From assembly GCA_945787845.1 (NCBI GenBank), contig CALZJH010000018.1, positions 1 to 43,049 on the forward strand: a stretch of DNA of 43,049 nucleotides, written 5' to 3'. A model generated the notes under the pieces. That model had not been told where the DNA came from, ran no database searches, and saw only the letters and a list, made by a program, of their open reading frames with translations. This DNA is from an uncultured Woeseiaceae bacterium. Its GTDB lineage: Bacteria; Pseudomonadota; Gammaproteobacteria; Steroidobacterales; Woeseiaceae. The position numbers and the translations under genes were made by a program. The first letter of the stretch is position 1; each line of letters begins with the position of its first letter. Below are positions 34,801 to 43,049 of this stretch, in pieces.

Positions 34801-35967
34801 CAGCAACATTCTGTGAGTTGGGTGTCCAACTTGCCATTGAAGTCGCCGTTGACACTCAGTGTCGCGGCTGGCGTGCCCTGGAAAGAGGTCTGGGGATTCG
34901 CGGTCGGGAACGTCTGGAACGCGTCGTTTGAGGGATTGCCCGAAAGCAACAGTGGTGTGGAAAACAGCGCGGTGCGCGTTGCGGAATTCGACCCGCGCGG
35001 TGGCGAGCAACTCGTGTTGACAGCAACGCGACCGGAGGCCAGCGACGGGACGACGCTGGCTTTCGATTCGGTCTCGTTAGCTACGACCTACGGCAATCGG
35101 TCAAGCGATGTGCAGCTAGGACTCGAGTATCGAAGCACGCGCGGCGCTCAGCACGTAATTCGCCTGCCGGCCGATGCAGAAATTACGTCCGTAGTGATCG
35201 ATGGCCGGGAGCAAACCTTACGTGCCGAAGATGGCGAATTAACGCTGCCCGTTCTTCCGGGACAACATTCCGTCAATGTGTCCTGGCGATCGACAGGTGG
35301 CATGACGTTGCGCACGATGACGCCCGAAATCGACCTCGGTGCACCCGCGGGCAATATCGAGCTGTCGCTCAAGATGCCCGACGATCGCTGGTTGCTGGGC
35401 ACGCTTGGACCGCAGCTGGGCCCGGCGGTCCTGTACTGGTCGGAGCTTGTCGTCCTGATCGTCTTTGCGTTCATCCTGGGCCGGACCGGGCTGGCGCCGC
35501 TCAGCAGCTGGCAGTGGCTGCTGCTGGGCCTCGGCTTCAGTACGTTCAGCTGGCCGGTGCTGGGTGTCGTCGCTATCTGGCTGTTGGCGTGCGGGGCGCG
35601 GGAACGCGTCTCGTCCGACGCGCTGAGCTGGTGGCGCTTCAATTTGCTGCAGGTTTTTATTGGCGGCCTGACAGTTATTGCCTTGCTGTCTATCATCACG
35701 GCGCTGCCGCAGGGCCTGCTGGGTACGCCCGACATGCAGGTTACCGGGCACCATTCCTACGGTGCCGTTCTCGGCTGGTTTGCGGATCGCAGTTCGTCGT
35801 TGTTGCCGGTGGCCACGGCGCTCACCGTGCCTGTCTGGATCTACAAGGTACTGATTCTCGTCTGGGCCCTGTGGCTGAGCTTTGCGTTGCTGCGCTGGTT
35901 GCCGTGGGTGTGGGAGAAGTTCAGTAGTCATGGGTTCTGGCGTTCAAGAAAGAGTGTGGCCGTATGA
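31900..35967 (+). CDS. Large envelope/inner-membrane protein with a TonB-box-like motif, unknown function
   Basis: The 1355-residue product starts with a signal peptide (MRNTFTVFVLSLMFAAG..., cut after residue 21). Residues 22-470 look beta-rich and periplasmic. Helices follow at about 472-565; then a loop with LEEIVVTGSR at 620-629, the consensus found before TonB-dependent receptors; helices at about 671-704; and a second signal-like segment (VAAALFCSSLLLASPPAEA, about 720-740). A second beta-rich part runs to about 1170, and helices again fill 1178-1350. Four PGxH/PGxY strands repeat (near 124, 251, 832, 1118). I recognise no family. The start was chosen by SD and signal peptide. It overlaps the next gene by 4 nt. 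Confidence 0.85.
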   Translation: MRNTFTVFVLSLMFAAGVSSAQDYVPDELEGWQDWVLKDREYRSCPFYFDRGATARGDYLCAWPGRLQLDVSAAGGRFAQQWTLHAEDQWIALPGSPEYWPDRVTANDRTVEVIARNNVPSVRLAPGTYRIAGRFEWDERPGVLRLPPESGLLSLTVDGRPVERPEINRNGVFLGERKRDTRAVDSVRTVIYRLVMDEVPTRLVTQLQIDVAGAVREELFGPVLPDGFVPMGLQSQLPAKLEADGNLRLQVRPGRWVIHLSARAPGVMDAVTGRTGGTNLPASEIWSYQSNDRLRVTAAEGLPPVDPAQVEVPPNWQSYPAFRVDQGASFTITERSRGVVSASNELVLDRTMWLGFDGRSFLVEDYVSGEMRTDWRLDMGGSYRLLAAEEDGESLLITDGATEGQTGVEVRRTDVDLSTLGRSETRGVMPVTGWQARFADVETELNLPPGHKLFAAPGVDKAIGSWASEWELLDFFLVLIITIAVWRLFSPVAGVIALLALVLSFHEMFAPTWLWLNLLAAVALLRVAPAGRLYQIVRGYQLLSAAALVLVLVPFIASQLRVAIYPQLEPQYERGVYGLVGAADEQMADFDMPADAPARARKEEARTSNLMMKVPATEALEEIVVTGSRQTREFSRYAPNAIVQAGPGIPSWRWNNYTLRWSGPVDAEQSMRLIILPSWFVSTLRFFEVALMLLFAGVIAAELAQRRWTLPGGLTLGRGQAASVAAALFCSSLLLASPPAEAETPSRELLQQLEQRLLEPPDCVPRCAEIAAADVTVGLDAINMELSIHAMEAVAIPLPGSAQGWRPDAVLVDGSSNARVLRQANGSFWLYVTPGRHRVNLRGPVPAVDSLEVPFPTPARVIDIASDGWFVAGIKDRRLLAGSVQLTRLQTDDSGDTVRWESSRFPTFARIERNVELDLDWRVRTTVTRVAPTQGALTLEIPLLDGESIVSGEFTVTDGNVLVSMDPQQHSVSWVSNLPLKSPLTLSVAAGVPWKEVWGFAVGNVWNASFEGLPESNSGVENSAVRVAEFDPRGGEQLVLTATRPEASDGTTLAFDSVSLATTYGNRSSDVQLGLEYRSTRGAQHVIRLPADAEITSVVIDGREQTLRAEDGELTLPVLPGQHSVNVSWRSTGGMTLRTMTPEIDLGAPAGNIELSLKMPDDRWLLGTLGPQLGPAVLYWSELVVLIVFAFILGRTGLAPLSSWQWLLLGLGFSTFSWPVLGVVAIWLLACGARERVSSDALSWWRFNLLQVFIGGLTVIALLSIITALPQGLLGTPDMQVTGHHSYGAVLGWFADRSSSLLPVATALTVPVWIYKVLILVWALWLSFALLRWLPWVWEKFSSHGFWRSRKSVAV

Positions 35968-36572
35968 GATGGATCTGGATCGGTATCTTCCTGGCTGTTC
36001 TCGTGTGGTCGGGCATCGGGCCGAAAGACTTTGTGACCTGGTGTCTCGAAGTCGCTCCTGCGGTGCTGGGCGGGCTGGTTCTGTGGCTGACGCGCGAGCG
36101 CTTTCCGTTGACGTCGCTCGTCTATGCGCTAATCCTGTTTCATTGCGTCGTTCTCATGGTGGGCGGGCACTACACCTATGCCGAGGTACCGCTCGGTGAA
36201 TGGGTGCGGGAACTGCTCGACGGCAGTCGCAACAATTACGACAAGCTGGGCCATTTCGTGCAGGGTTTTGTCCCCGCCATGATTGCCCGAGAACTCATGA
36301 TTCGTTTGCAGGTTTTTAATTCCGCCCGGTGGCGGGATTTCTACATCGTTTCCTTCTGCCTGGGGTTCAGCGCTTTCTATGAGCTCATCGAATGGTGGGT
36401 CGCATTGCTTTCGGACGAGGCGGCGGAGGCCTTCCTTGGGACCCAGGGTTACGTATGGGATACGCAGTCCGATATGGGGTGGGCGCTGTTTGGCGCACTG
36501 GCAGCACTGCTGCTGCTCTCGCGCCTGCACGACAAGCAACTGCGTGAACGCGGTTTCGTTTCCAGGGTCTGA
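35964..36572 (+). CDS. DUF2238 (YjdF-like) membrane protein
   Basis: The 202-residue product has about five helices and the DUF2238 motifs: HYTYAEVPLGEW, YDKLGHFVQGFVPAMIARELM, FYELIEWWVA and YVWDTQSDMGWALFGA. Conserved His, Glu and Asp residues in the membrane suggest a binding or catalytic role, but the function is unknown. The ATG overlaps the large gene (ATGA), so the two are coupled. Confidence 0.9.
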   Translation: MRWIWIGIFLAVLVWSGIGPKDFVTWCLEVAPAVLGGLVLWLTRERFPLTSLVYALILFHCVVLMVGGHYTYAEVPLGEWVRELLDGSRNNYDKLGHFVQGFVPAMIARELMIRLQVFNSARWRDFYIVSFCLGFSAFYELIEWWVALLSDEAAEAFLGTQGYVWDTQSDMGWALFGALAALLLLSRLHDKQLRERGFVSRV

Positions 36573-36578
36573 ATAAGC

Positions 36579-37310
36579 ATGAAGCGTCTTTCTGCTGTCA
36601 TTGTATTGCTGTTGTTCGGGGGGCTCGCCCAGGCGGACGAGTGTGTCGTATTGCTGCATGGCCTGATGCGTTCATCGACGTCGATGAACAAGATGCAGCG
36701 CGAACTTGACGAGGCGGGCTTCGTGACGGCCAATATCGAGTACGCGTCGCGCGACCATGCGATCGAGGAACTCGCCGACATCGCGGTGCCGGACGGGTTG
36801 GCTGCGTGCCGCGAGCACGAAGATATCGAGCGCATTCATTTCGTGACGCATTCGCTGGGCGGCATTCTCGTGCGCCAGTACCTGAGTGAAGATGAGATCC
36901 CCGAGCTCGGCCGGGTTGTAATGCTGGGTCCGCCCAACCAGGGGAGCCTGGCTGCGGACGAGATGGCCGATGTGCCCGGCTATGACTGGCTCAACGGCCC
37001 TGCCGGCAAACAGCTTGGCAAGGGCGAGGACAGCGTACCCCTGCAACTCGGGCCCGCGGATTTCGAGCTCGGCGTCATTGCAGGCAATCGGACCATCGAT
37101 CCGCTTACATCGGCCGTGCTGCCCGACCCTGATGACGGTCGCGTATCTGTCGAGGACACGAAGCTGGAGGGCATGACGGATTTCGTGGTCGTCGATCACT
37201 CACACGCCTTCATGATGCGCATGCAGCAACCGATCGACTTGACCATTGCGTTCCTGCGAGACGGGTCTTTCGATGCAGCCGAGGAGCCGACGGCAGACGC
37301 GGGGCAATGA
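36579..37310 (+). CDS. Exported alpha/beta hydrolase (lipase-like)
   Basis: The 243-residue product begins with a signal peptide (MKRLSAVIVLLLFGGLAQA) and continues ECVVLLHGLMRSS, the HG oxyanion motif. The nucleophile is Ser92 in THSLGG, and a late VDHSHAF holds the probable catalytic His (207 or 209). It resembles triacylglycerol-lipase/esterase-type hydrolases, and would act in the periplasm on lipid or ester substrates. It lies 6 nt after the DUF2238 gene and overlaps the ATP-grasp gene by 4 nt. Confidence 0.87.
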   Translation: MKRLSAVIVLLLFGGLAQADECVVLLHGLMRSSTSMNKMQRELDEAGFVTANIEYASRDHAIEELADIAVPDGLAACREHEDIERIHFVTHSLGGILVRQYLSEDEIPELGRVVMLGPPNQGSLAADEMADVPGYDWLNGPAGKQLGKGEDSVPLQLGPADFELGVIAGNRTIDPLTSAVLPDPDDGRVSVEDTKLEGMTDFVVVDHSHAFMMRMQQPIDLTIAFLRDGSFDAAEEPTADAGQ

Positions 37311-38191
37311 AGAAGAAACGCGTCGCTTACCTGGTCATGGACGACATGGGCGATTACGTCACCGATTTTCACCTGAGTGTTGCGCCGATGGCGGAGCTGG
37401 GCTGGGACGCCATCGCGACCCCGTGGCGCAGCGAGCCCGACTGGGGCGCGTTTGACGCCGTGTATATCTGCACGCCCTGGGACTATCCGAAGTTCCCCGA
37501 GGAATTTCTGCAGGTGCTCGAAACGATCGAGGCGACCCGAGCGCTTTTGCTCAATGAACTCGAGACCGTGCGATGGAATCTCGACAAGTCCTATATGAAG
37601 GATGTCGAGGCACGGGGTGACGACATCGTGCCGAGCAGCTGGTATGACGATTTTGCCGTGGCCGATGTGCCCGCGTTTTTTAGCGCGCACGGCGTTGACA
37701 AGGTCGTCATCAAACCGACCATCGGCGCCAATGCGATGGACACTTTCGTACTCAGAAACCCGGTTCCCGATGCACTGCTTGATCGACTCATGCAGGCTTT
37801 TTCAGGGCGATCATTTTTCGTGCAGCCATTCATCGATGCGATTCATGATGAAGGAGAGTACTCGTTGTTCTTCTTCAACGGTGAGTACAGCCACGCCATT
37901 CTAAAGACGCCGAAGAAGGGTGACTTCCGCGTGCAGGAAGAGCACGGTGCGACCATTGCGCCGGTATCGCCTCCCGAAGGCCTGCACGACGTCGCAGCGC
38001 GCGTCTTCTCGCACCTCGAGCCGTTGCCCGTGTACGGGCGAGGCGACTGGGTGCGCGGTCCCGACGGTCGCTTCCTGCTGATGGAGCTCGAGCTGATCGA
38101 GCCGTCGCTTTACCTGCGTACCGACTCAGGCGCTGCGCTGCGCTTTGCGCGAGCGTTTGACCAGCGGTTTGAGGAACTCACCGGTAAATGA
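37307..38191 (+). CDS. ATP-grasp enzyme (DcsG/RimK-like)
   Basis: The 294-residue product shows the small ATP-grasp family pattern: an N-terminal [17 protein letters not shown] segment, [39 protein letters not shown] and the metal-binding [11 protein letters not shown] near residue 264. ATP-grasp enzymes join a carboxylate to an amine or thiol through an acyl phosphate. Relatives include cycloserine-pathway DcsG and RimK-type ligases. The substrate is unknown. The last 22 codons overlap uvrA on the opposite strand. Confidence 0.87.
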   Translation: MKKKRVAYLVMDDMGDYVTDFHLSVAPMAELGWDAIATPWRSEPDWGAFDAVYICTPWDYPKFPEEFLQVLETIEATRALLLNELETVRWNLDKSYMKDVEARGDDIVPSSWYDDFAVADVPAFFSAHGVDKVVIKPTIGANAMDTFVLRNPVPDALLDRLMQAFSGRSFFVQPFIDAIHDEGEYSLFFFNGEYSHAILKTPKKGDFRVQEEHGATIAPVSPPEGLHDVAARVFSHLEPLPVYGRGDWVRGPDGRFLLMELELIEPSLYLRTDSGAALRFARAFDQRFEELTGK

Positions 38192-40987
38192 GCCTCTTGT
38201 TTCCGCCACCGCTTCGGGTGTGCCGGTCGCGATGATGCGGCCACCGCCGTCGCCGCCCTCGGGACCGAGGTCGATTATCCAGTCTGCCGTCTTGATGACG
38301 TCAAGGTTGTGCTCGATGACGACCACGGTATTGCCGTGGTCGCGCAGGCGGTGCAGTACACCGAGCAGCTGCTCGATGTCATGAAAGTGCAGGCCGGTCG
38401 TGGGTTCATCGAGGATGTACAACGTGTTGCCGGTATCGCGTTTTGACAGCTCCTTGGCGAGCTTGACGCGCTGCGCTTCACCGCCCGACAGCGTGGTCGC
38501 ATTCTGGCCGAGGCGAATGTAGGTCAGGCCGACGTCCATGAGCGTCTGCAGCTTGCGAGCCACCACCGGGACGTTCTGGAAAAACACGGCGGCATCCTCG
38601 ACGGTCATGTCGAGCACTTCGTGAATGTTCTTGCCCTTGTAGCGGATTTCGAGCGTCTCGCGGTTGTAACGCTGCCCGCGACAGACGTCGCAGGGCACGT
38701 AGACATCCGGCAGGAAATGCATCTCGACCTTGATGACGCCGTCGCCCTGGCAGGCTTCGCAGCGCCCGCCTTTGACATTGAAGCTGAAGCGGCCCGGCAT
38801 GTAGCCGCGTGAGCGTGCCTCCTGCGTACCCGCGAACAACTCGCGGATCGGCGTAAAAAGGCCGCTGTAGGTGGCCGGGTTCGAGCGCGGAGTCCGTCCG
38901 ATCGGGCTCTGGCTAATGTCGATAACCTTGTCGATCGCTTCCAGGCCTTCGACAGCCTTGTGTGGCGCCGGACTGCGGCTCGCGCGGTTGATCTCTTCGG
39001 CCACGGCCTTGTACAGCGTATCGTTGACGAGCGTGGACTTACCCGACCCCGAGACGCCCGTCACGCAGGTCATCAGTCCGACGGGGATCGACGCGTCGAT
39101 GGCCTGCAGATTGTTGCCCGTCGCGCCGATAACCCGAATCTGTCTGTCCGGATCACTGGGGGTGCGCGTCGCGGGTATCTCGATAGCGCGCTTGCCGGAC
39201 AGGTACTGGCCGGTCAGCGATCGTGGTTCCTTCTGCACGTCATCCGGTGTCCCGGCTGCCACAACCTGACCGCCATGCACGCCGGCACCCGGTCCAAGGT
39301 CGACAACGAAGTCGGCTGACATGATGGCTTCTTCGTCATGCTCGACCACGATGACCGTGTTGCCGATATCGCGAAGGTGCGTGAGCGTGCCCAGGAGGCG
39401 CTGGTTGTCGCGCTGGTGCAGTCCAATCGACGGCTCGTCGAGAATGTACATTACGCCGACGAGGCCCGAGCCGATCTGGCTTGCCAGCCGGATACGTTGC
39501 GCCTCCCCGCCGGACAGGGTCTCGGCGCTGCGATCCAGCGACAGGTAGTCGAGGCCGACGTCGGACAGGAAGCTGACACGATCGCTGATTTCCTTGACGA
39601 TCTTGTCGGCAATAGTTGCCCGCCAGCCCTCGAGCTGCATCGTGTCGAAAAACTCGCGAACATGGCCGACCGACAAGCGCGTAATTTCAGGGAGCGAATG
39701 ATCGCAGATGAAAACGTGGCGGGCGGCCGTATTGAGGCGTGTCCCTTCGCACTCGGGGCAGGCCTGGCTGTTGAGGAATTTCGACAATTCCTCACGGACG
39801 GCGCTTGACTCGGTCTCACGGTAGCGCCGGTCGAGATTTGGGAGCACGCCCTCGAAGCGATGCAGTTTCTTGATCTGCATGCCGCGAGAATTGGCGTAAA
39901 AGAACTCGATCTTGTCCTTGCCGCTACCGTACAGGACGACGTCCTGCAGCTTCTTGCCGAGCTTGTTGAACGGTGTCTCGATGTCGAAGTCGTAATGCGA
40001 CGCCAGGCTCTGGATCATCTGGTAGTAATAGGTCGTCTTGCGATCCCAGCCGCGGATGGCTCCACCGGCGAGCGACAGGCCGGCGTTCACCACGACGCGC
40101 TCGGGGTCGAAGAACTGCTTGACGCCGAGTCCGTCGCAGCTCGGACAGGCGCCGGTCGGATTGTTGAACGAGAACAGGCGCGGCTCGAGTTCAGTCAGGC
40201 TGTAGCCGCAAATGTTGCAGGCGAAGCGATCGGAGAACGAGATCTCTTCCGCGTCGCTGTCATCCATGTAGGCAATGCGAGCGACACCGTCGGCCAGCCG
40301 CAGCGCGGTTTCGAACGACTCGGCCAGTCGCAGGCGCAGATCCTCCTTGACCTTGAAGCGATCGACGATCGCGTCGATGCTGTGCTTCTTGCGCAGGTCG
40401 AGTGCCGGGGGTTGGTCGAGTTCATAGATCTCGCCGTCGATTCGTGCCCGGATAAAGCCCTGGGCCTGCAGGTCGGCCATGAGCTGCACGTGTTCGCCCT
40501 TGCGCTCGGCGACGACCGGCGCCAGCAGCATGAGCTTCGTGCCCTCGGGCAACTCCAGCACATGATCGACCATCTGGCTGACCGTTTGCGCTTCGAGCGT
40601 GATGTTGTGATCGGGGCATTTCGGCGTGCCGGCCCGTGCGAACAACAGGCGCAGGTAATCGTAAATCTCGGTGACGGTGGCCACGGTCGAACGCGGGTTG
40701 TGCGACGTCGACTTCTGTTCGATCGAGATCGCGGGCGACAGGCCGTCAATGTGATCGATGTCGGGCTTTTCCATCATCGACAGGAACTGGCGCGCGTAAG
40801 CCGACAGCGATTCGACATAGCGGCGCTGGCCCTCGGCGTAGATCGTATCGAACGCCAGCGACGACTTGCCCGAGCCGGATAGCCCCGTGAACACGATCAG
40901 CTGGTCACGGGGCAGTTCGAGATCGATGTTCTTGAGGTTATGGGTTCTCGCGCCAGCGATACGGATCTTGCGTTCTGTTGATTTCAT
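38126..40987 (-). CDS. uvrA: Excinuclease ABC subunit A
   Basis: The 953-residue product is complete UvrA: Walker [15 protein letters not shown] near residue 35, signature [14 protein letters not shown], second Walker [14 protein letters not shown] and second signature [14 protein letters not shown]. Zinc modules are CNICG/CPSC and [14 protein letters not shown]. UvrA finds helix-distorting DNA damage with UvrB. ATG at 40987 is used; a TTG one codon earlier is possible. The tail [15 protein letters not shown] runs about 12 residues past the usual end and creates the overlap with the ATP-grasp gene. Confidence 0.97.
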   Translation of the reverse strand: MKSTERKIRIAGARTHNLKNIDLELPRDQLIVFTGLSGSGKSSLAFDTIYAEGQRRYVESLSAYARQFLSMMEKPDIDHIDGLSPAISIEQKSTSHNPRSTVATVTEIYDYLRLLFARAGTPKCPDHNITLEAQTVSQMVDHVLELPEGTKLMLLAPVVAERKGEHVQLMADLQAQGFIRARIDGEIYELDQPPALDLRKKHSIDAIVDRFKVKEDLRLRLAESFETALRLADGVARIAYMDDSDAEEISFSDRFACNICGYSLTELEPRLFSFNNPTGACPSCDGLGVKQFFDPERVVVNAGLSLAGGAIRGWDRKTTYYYQMIQSLASHYDFDIETPFNKLGKKLQDVVLYGSGKDKIEFFYANSRGMQIKKLHRFEGVLPNLDRRYRETESSAVREELSKFLNSQACPECEGTRLNTAARHVFICDHSLPEITRLSVGHVREFFDTMQLEGWRATIADKIVKEISDRVSFLSDVGLDYLSLDRSAETLSGGEAQRIRLASQIGSGLVGVMYILDEPSIGLHQRDNQRLLGTLTHLRDIGNTVIVVEHDEEAIMSADFVVDLGPGAGVHGGQVVAAGTPDDVQKEPRSLTGQYLSGKRAIEIPATRTPSDPDRQIRVIGATGNNLQAIDASIPVGLMTCVTGVSGSGKSTLVNDTLYKAVAEEINRASRSPAPHKAVEGLEAIDKVIDISQSPIGRTPRSNPATYSGLFTPIRELFAGTQEARSRGYMPGRFSFNVKGGRCEACQGDGVIKVEMHFLPDVYVPCDVCRGQRYNRETLEIRYKGKNIHEVLDMTVEDAAVFFQNVPVVARKLQTLMDVGLTYIRLGQNATTLSGGEAQRVKLAKELSKRDTGNTLYILDEPTTGLHFHDIEQLLGVLHRLRDHGNTVVVIEHNLDVIKTADWIIDLGPEGGDGGGRIIATGTPEAVAETRGSFTGEFLKPLVKRSRKAQRSA

Positions 40988-40999
40988 CAAGGAGATTCA

Positions 41000-42238
41000 G
41001 TGAAGGGCGAACAACCTGCTAATATACGCCGCCGCGCCTCCGCGGCGCAAAGGAACGATGCATTGGATTCAGAGAAGCCCGACGGTATCGCCATGTTGGC
41101 CGACGAACGCCGCTCGGTGGGCGTTGTCGCGCTCATCGCAATGATCCGCATGTTCGGCCTGTTCGCGCTGTTGCCGGTGCTGTCACTGTATGCCGCGGAT
41201 CTCAGGGACGCGACGCCGCTGCTGATCGGGCTGGCCGTTGGCGCCTACGGCCTGACCCAGGCGGGATTCCAGATACCGCTCGGCGCCTTGTCCGACCGCA
41301 TCGGCCGGATACCGGTGATTATCGGCGGTCTCGCAATCTTCGCAGCCGGCAGCGTGGTCGCGGGCCTGTCGGAGTCCATCTACGGCATTATCGCGGGTCG
41401 CCTGCTGCAGGGCGCCGGGGCCATATCCGCGACCTTGTCGGCGCTGATTACCGATGCGACACGAGAGGACGTGCGTACCCGGTCGATGGCCGTGTTTGGC
41501 GTTGGTATCGGCGCTTCCTTCATGGTCGCCATGGTGGCCGGACCCCTGATTGCGGCGCGCTTCGGCGTGCCGTCGCTGTTCTGGGTGGCGGCAGCGCTGG
41601 CGTTCGTGGCTGCGTTGTTACTGCGTCTGCTACCTCACATACCCAAGCCAGAGGCCAACAGAAGCTGGAGCCTTACACCCGCATTTCGCGTCGATCTGCT
41701 GCGCCTCGACTTCTACGTGTTCCTGTTGCACGCCATCATGACGGCGACGTTTGTTGCGCTCCCGTTCCTCCTGACCGACAGTCTGGATCTTGAGCTGACG
41801 GATCACTGGAAGATGTACGTCGGTGCGCTGCTGGCATCCCTGATCATCACGATTCCGTTGATCCTGTCCGACCACCACCAGGGCCGGGGCCGCCTGATCG
41901 GGCTCGCAGTTGCCATGGTGATCGCGGCGCAGCTGGTGCTGACGTTCTTTGGATTCTCGGTCGTCCCAGTATTCCTCGCGCTCGTGCTGTACTTCGGCGG
42001 CTTCAATTTCCTCGAAGCCGGACTGCCTGCGCGTCTCTCTGTGCTCGCTGACGACGAGGTCCGTGGCGCCTCGCTCGGCGTGTTCTCGAGCGCCCAGTTC
42101 CTGGGGGCCTTTGTCGGCGGCCTGATCGGTGGGCGCTTCCTGGGGCAGGGCCGGCCTGCGGATGTCTTCTTCGTGTGCGCCCTGATGGGCGGCATCTGGC
42201 TGGCGCTGCAGGGGTTCGGTCGTTTTCGCAGGGAGTAG
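41000..42238 (+). CDS. MFS transporter (YajR-like)
   Basis: The 412-residue product has twelve predicted helices. The MFS signature GALSDRIGRIPVIIGG follows helix 2, and RLLQGAGAISATLSALITDATRED marks helices 4-5. It resembles the YajR branch but lacks YajR's C-terminal ferredoxin-like domain. The substrate is unknown; drug or metabolite efflux is likely. The GTG start at 41000 has an excellent SD (AAGGAG, 5 nt); a later ATG at 41093 would remove a 31-residue polar tail. It is divergent from uvrA by 12 nt, so the uvrA promoter must lie in this gene's start. Confidence 0.88.
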   Translation: MKGEQPANIRRRASAAQRNDALDSEKPDGIAMLADERRSVGVVALIAMIRMFGLFALLPVLSLYAADLRDATPLLIGLAVGAYGLTQAGFQIPLGALSDRIGRIPVIIGGLAIFAAGSVVAGLSESIYGIIAGRLLQGAGAISATLSALITDATREDVRTRSMAVFGVGIGASFMVAMVAGPLIAARFGVPSLFWVAAALAFVAALLLRLLPHIPKPEANRSWSLTPAFRVDLLRLDFYVFLLHAIMTATFVALPFLLTDSLDLELTDHWKMYVGALLASLIITIPLILSDHHQGRGRLIGLAVAMVIAAQLVLTFFGFSVVPVFLALVLYFGGFNFLEAGLPARLSVLADDEVRGASLGVFSSAQFLGAFVGGLIGGRFLGQGRPADVFFVCALMGGIWLALQGFGRFRRE

Positions 42239-42386
42239 TCCGGAACGATGCCAGGGCCCGTGCCGGTCGTTTCCGGTCAAAAGAGGCGTAAATCGGGCTA
42301 GCAAAAACCCGGCGCTTGTCTACAATAGGCCCCCCTCGCTGTACCGCGGCGAGCACTACACACACTATTAGACAGGGGATCCGTAT

Positions 42387-42863
42387 ATGGCCCGCGGAGT
42401 AAACAAAGTCATCATCGTTGGCAACCTTGGGGGAGACCCTGAGACACGTTACATGCCCAGCGGTTCTGCAGTCACTAATTTCACGGTCGCGACCAACGAG
42501 TCGTGGAAAGACAAGCAAACCGGCGAGCAAAAAGAGCGCACCGAGTGGCACAAGGTGGCGATGTTCAATCGCCTGGCCGAAATTGCAGCCGAGTACCTGC
42601 GCAAGGGTTCGCAGGTGTACATCGAGGGCAAGCTCCGGACGCGTAAATGGCAGGGCCAGGACGGCCAGGATCGTTACACGACCGAGATCATCGCAGACGA
42701 AATGCAGATGCTGGGTGGCCGTGGCGGCGCCGGTGGTGGCGGATCGTTTGGCGGCGGCGGTGGCCAGCAGGGTGGCGGCCAGCAGGGTGGCGGCCAGCAG
42801 GGCGGCGGCAATGCGCCTCCACAGCCCGGTCCCGACGATTTCGACGACGATATTCCGTTCTAG
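42387..42863 (+). CDS. ssb: Single-stranded DNA-binding protein
   Basis: The 158-residue product has the OB-fold N-terminal part ([22 protein letters not shown], then [31 protein letters not shown]) and the acidic C-terminal tip DDDIPF that binds partner proteins such as Exo I and RecQ. The linker is short and rich in Gly and Gln, encoded by 15-bp tandem repeats. SSB coats single strands in replication and repair; uvrA is close by, as often seen. An SD (AGGGG, 8 nt) and TACAAT (42321-42326) lie upstream. Confidence 0.97.
   Translation: MARGVNKVIIVGNLGGDPETRYMPSGSAVTNFTVATNESWKDKQTGEQKERTEWHKVAMFNRLAEIAAEYLRKGSQVYIEGKLRTRKWQGQDGQDRYTTEIIADEMQMLGGRGGAGGGGSFGGGGGQQGGGQQGGGQQGGGNAPPQPGPDDFDDDIPF
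42756..42809 (+). repeat. 15-bp tandem repeat in the ssb linker
   Basis: Two identical 15-bp units (GGTGGCGGCCAGCAG, 42771-42785 and 42786-42800) follow a variant unit (42756-42770) and precede a partial one. They encode GGGQQ repeats of the disordered linker. Unit number could change by slippage. Confidence 0.85.
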
Positions 42864-42886
42864 ACGACGGAGCCAATACATTTTCT

Positions 42887-42921
42887 AGAGCCGCGCGGGG
42901 CATTGGTGTCCGCGCGGCTCT
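42887..42921 (+). terminator. Hairpin terminator after ssb
   Basis: AGAGCCGCGCGG (42887-42898) pairs with CCGCGCGGCTCT (42910-42921) over 12 perfect base pairs, loop 11 nt. The T-run is poor (CTCAGTTTGG), so termination may be partial. It starts 24 nt after the ssb stop. Confidence 0.7.
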
Positions 42922-42949
42922 CTCAGTTTGGACTTAAAGGATTGACATA

Positions 42950-43049
42950 ATGGGTGCGTTTAAAGAGCCGCATGGCGGCGAACTGAAAGACCTCTACCTG
43001 GACGCGGACGCGGCCGAGGCGGAGAAGCAGGCGGCGCAGGAGTACGCGT
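42950..43049 (+). CDS. Probable sulfate adenylyltransferase, N-terminal fragment
   Basis: The last 100 bases give an open frame starting MGAFKEPHGGELKDLYLDADA and running off the window edge. The PHGG-x-L segment near residue 7 and the following Asp/Ala-rich helix fit the N-terminus of ATP sulfurylase (Sat). Sat makes adenosine 5'-phosphosulfate from ATP and sulfate, or runs in reverse in sulfur oxidisers. AAAGG at 42936-42940 may be the SD. Only 33 codons are visible, so the call is moderate. Confidence 0.65.
   Translation, partial: MGAFKEPHGGELKDLYLDADAAEAEKQAAQEYA

Noticed and set aside
39860..40882. 340-codon + strand frame inside uvrA
   Set aside because: It lies wholly within conserved UvrA on the minus strand and has no domain.
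42756..42809. Repeat array considered as CRISPR or a minisatellite
   Set aside because: Units are only 15 bp, contiguous without spacers and in frame within ssb, so it is a coding repeat.

Overview
The window is a GC-rich bacterial chromosome segment, almost certainly from a gammaproteobacterium. The evidence is the tuf-rpsJ-S10-spc-alpha ribosomal gene order with rpoA and rplQ at the end, a 329-residue-class RpoA, zinc-free long S14, and the genes slyX, uup, pepQ, nhaA, upp and an SSB ending in DDDIPF. A motif reading EEIVVTGSR and many small DUF proteins recall marine lineages such as Woeseiaceae or Steroidobacterales; that placement is inference. No transposase, phage gene, CRISPR array, tRNA or rRNA was seen.

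Positions 1-14102 hold the 3' end of tuf and then an uninterrupted + strand ribosomal cluster: rpsJ, (gap of about 500 bp), rplC-D-W-B, rpsS, rplV, rpsC, rplP, rpmC, rpsQ, rplN-X-E, rpsN, rpsH, rplF-R, rpsE, rpmD, rplO, secY, rpmJ, rpsM-K-D, rpoA, rplQ, closed by a textbook intrinsic terminator. The unusual point is that rpsJ sits with tuf, and the S10 operon seems to restart from a strong promoter with a structured leader of about 290 nt in front of rplC.

Positions 14155-20591 hold accessory genes: a patatin-like lipase, a small acidic orphan protein behind a perfect TGTGA-N6-TCACA site, an SDR oxidoreductase, a LysR regulator, prolidase pepQ (minus strand) and an exported gamma-glutamyltransferase-family enzyme whose substrate-binding residues differ from the classical enzyme. 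Several starts here look leaderless (a -10 box six nt before ATG).

Positions 20591-29672 are one tight unidirectional run of 18 genes starting at trpS: small DUF proteins, a lipoprotein, a PH-domain protein, methyltransferase, two GNATs, VIT-like, cupin and VOC proteins, upp, DUF1801, TerB-like, nhaA and MAPEG. It converges on uup (ABC-F), which is divergent from slyX.

Positions 31900-38191 hold a four-gene overlapping module: a 1355-residue envelope/membrane protein of unknown function with a TonB-box-like motif and repeated PGxH-type strands, a YjdF-like DUF2238 membrane protein, an exported alpha/beta hydrolase and an ATP-grasp enzyme. This is the most likely place in the window for an undescribed system. 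The module ends in a 66-bp convergent overlap with uvrA. An MFS transporter, ssb and the first 33 codons of a probable sulfate adenylyltransferase close the window.
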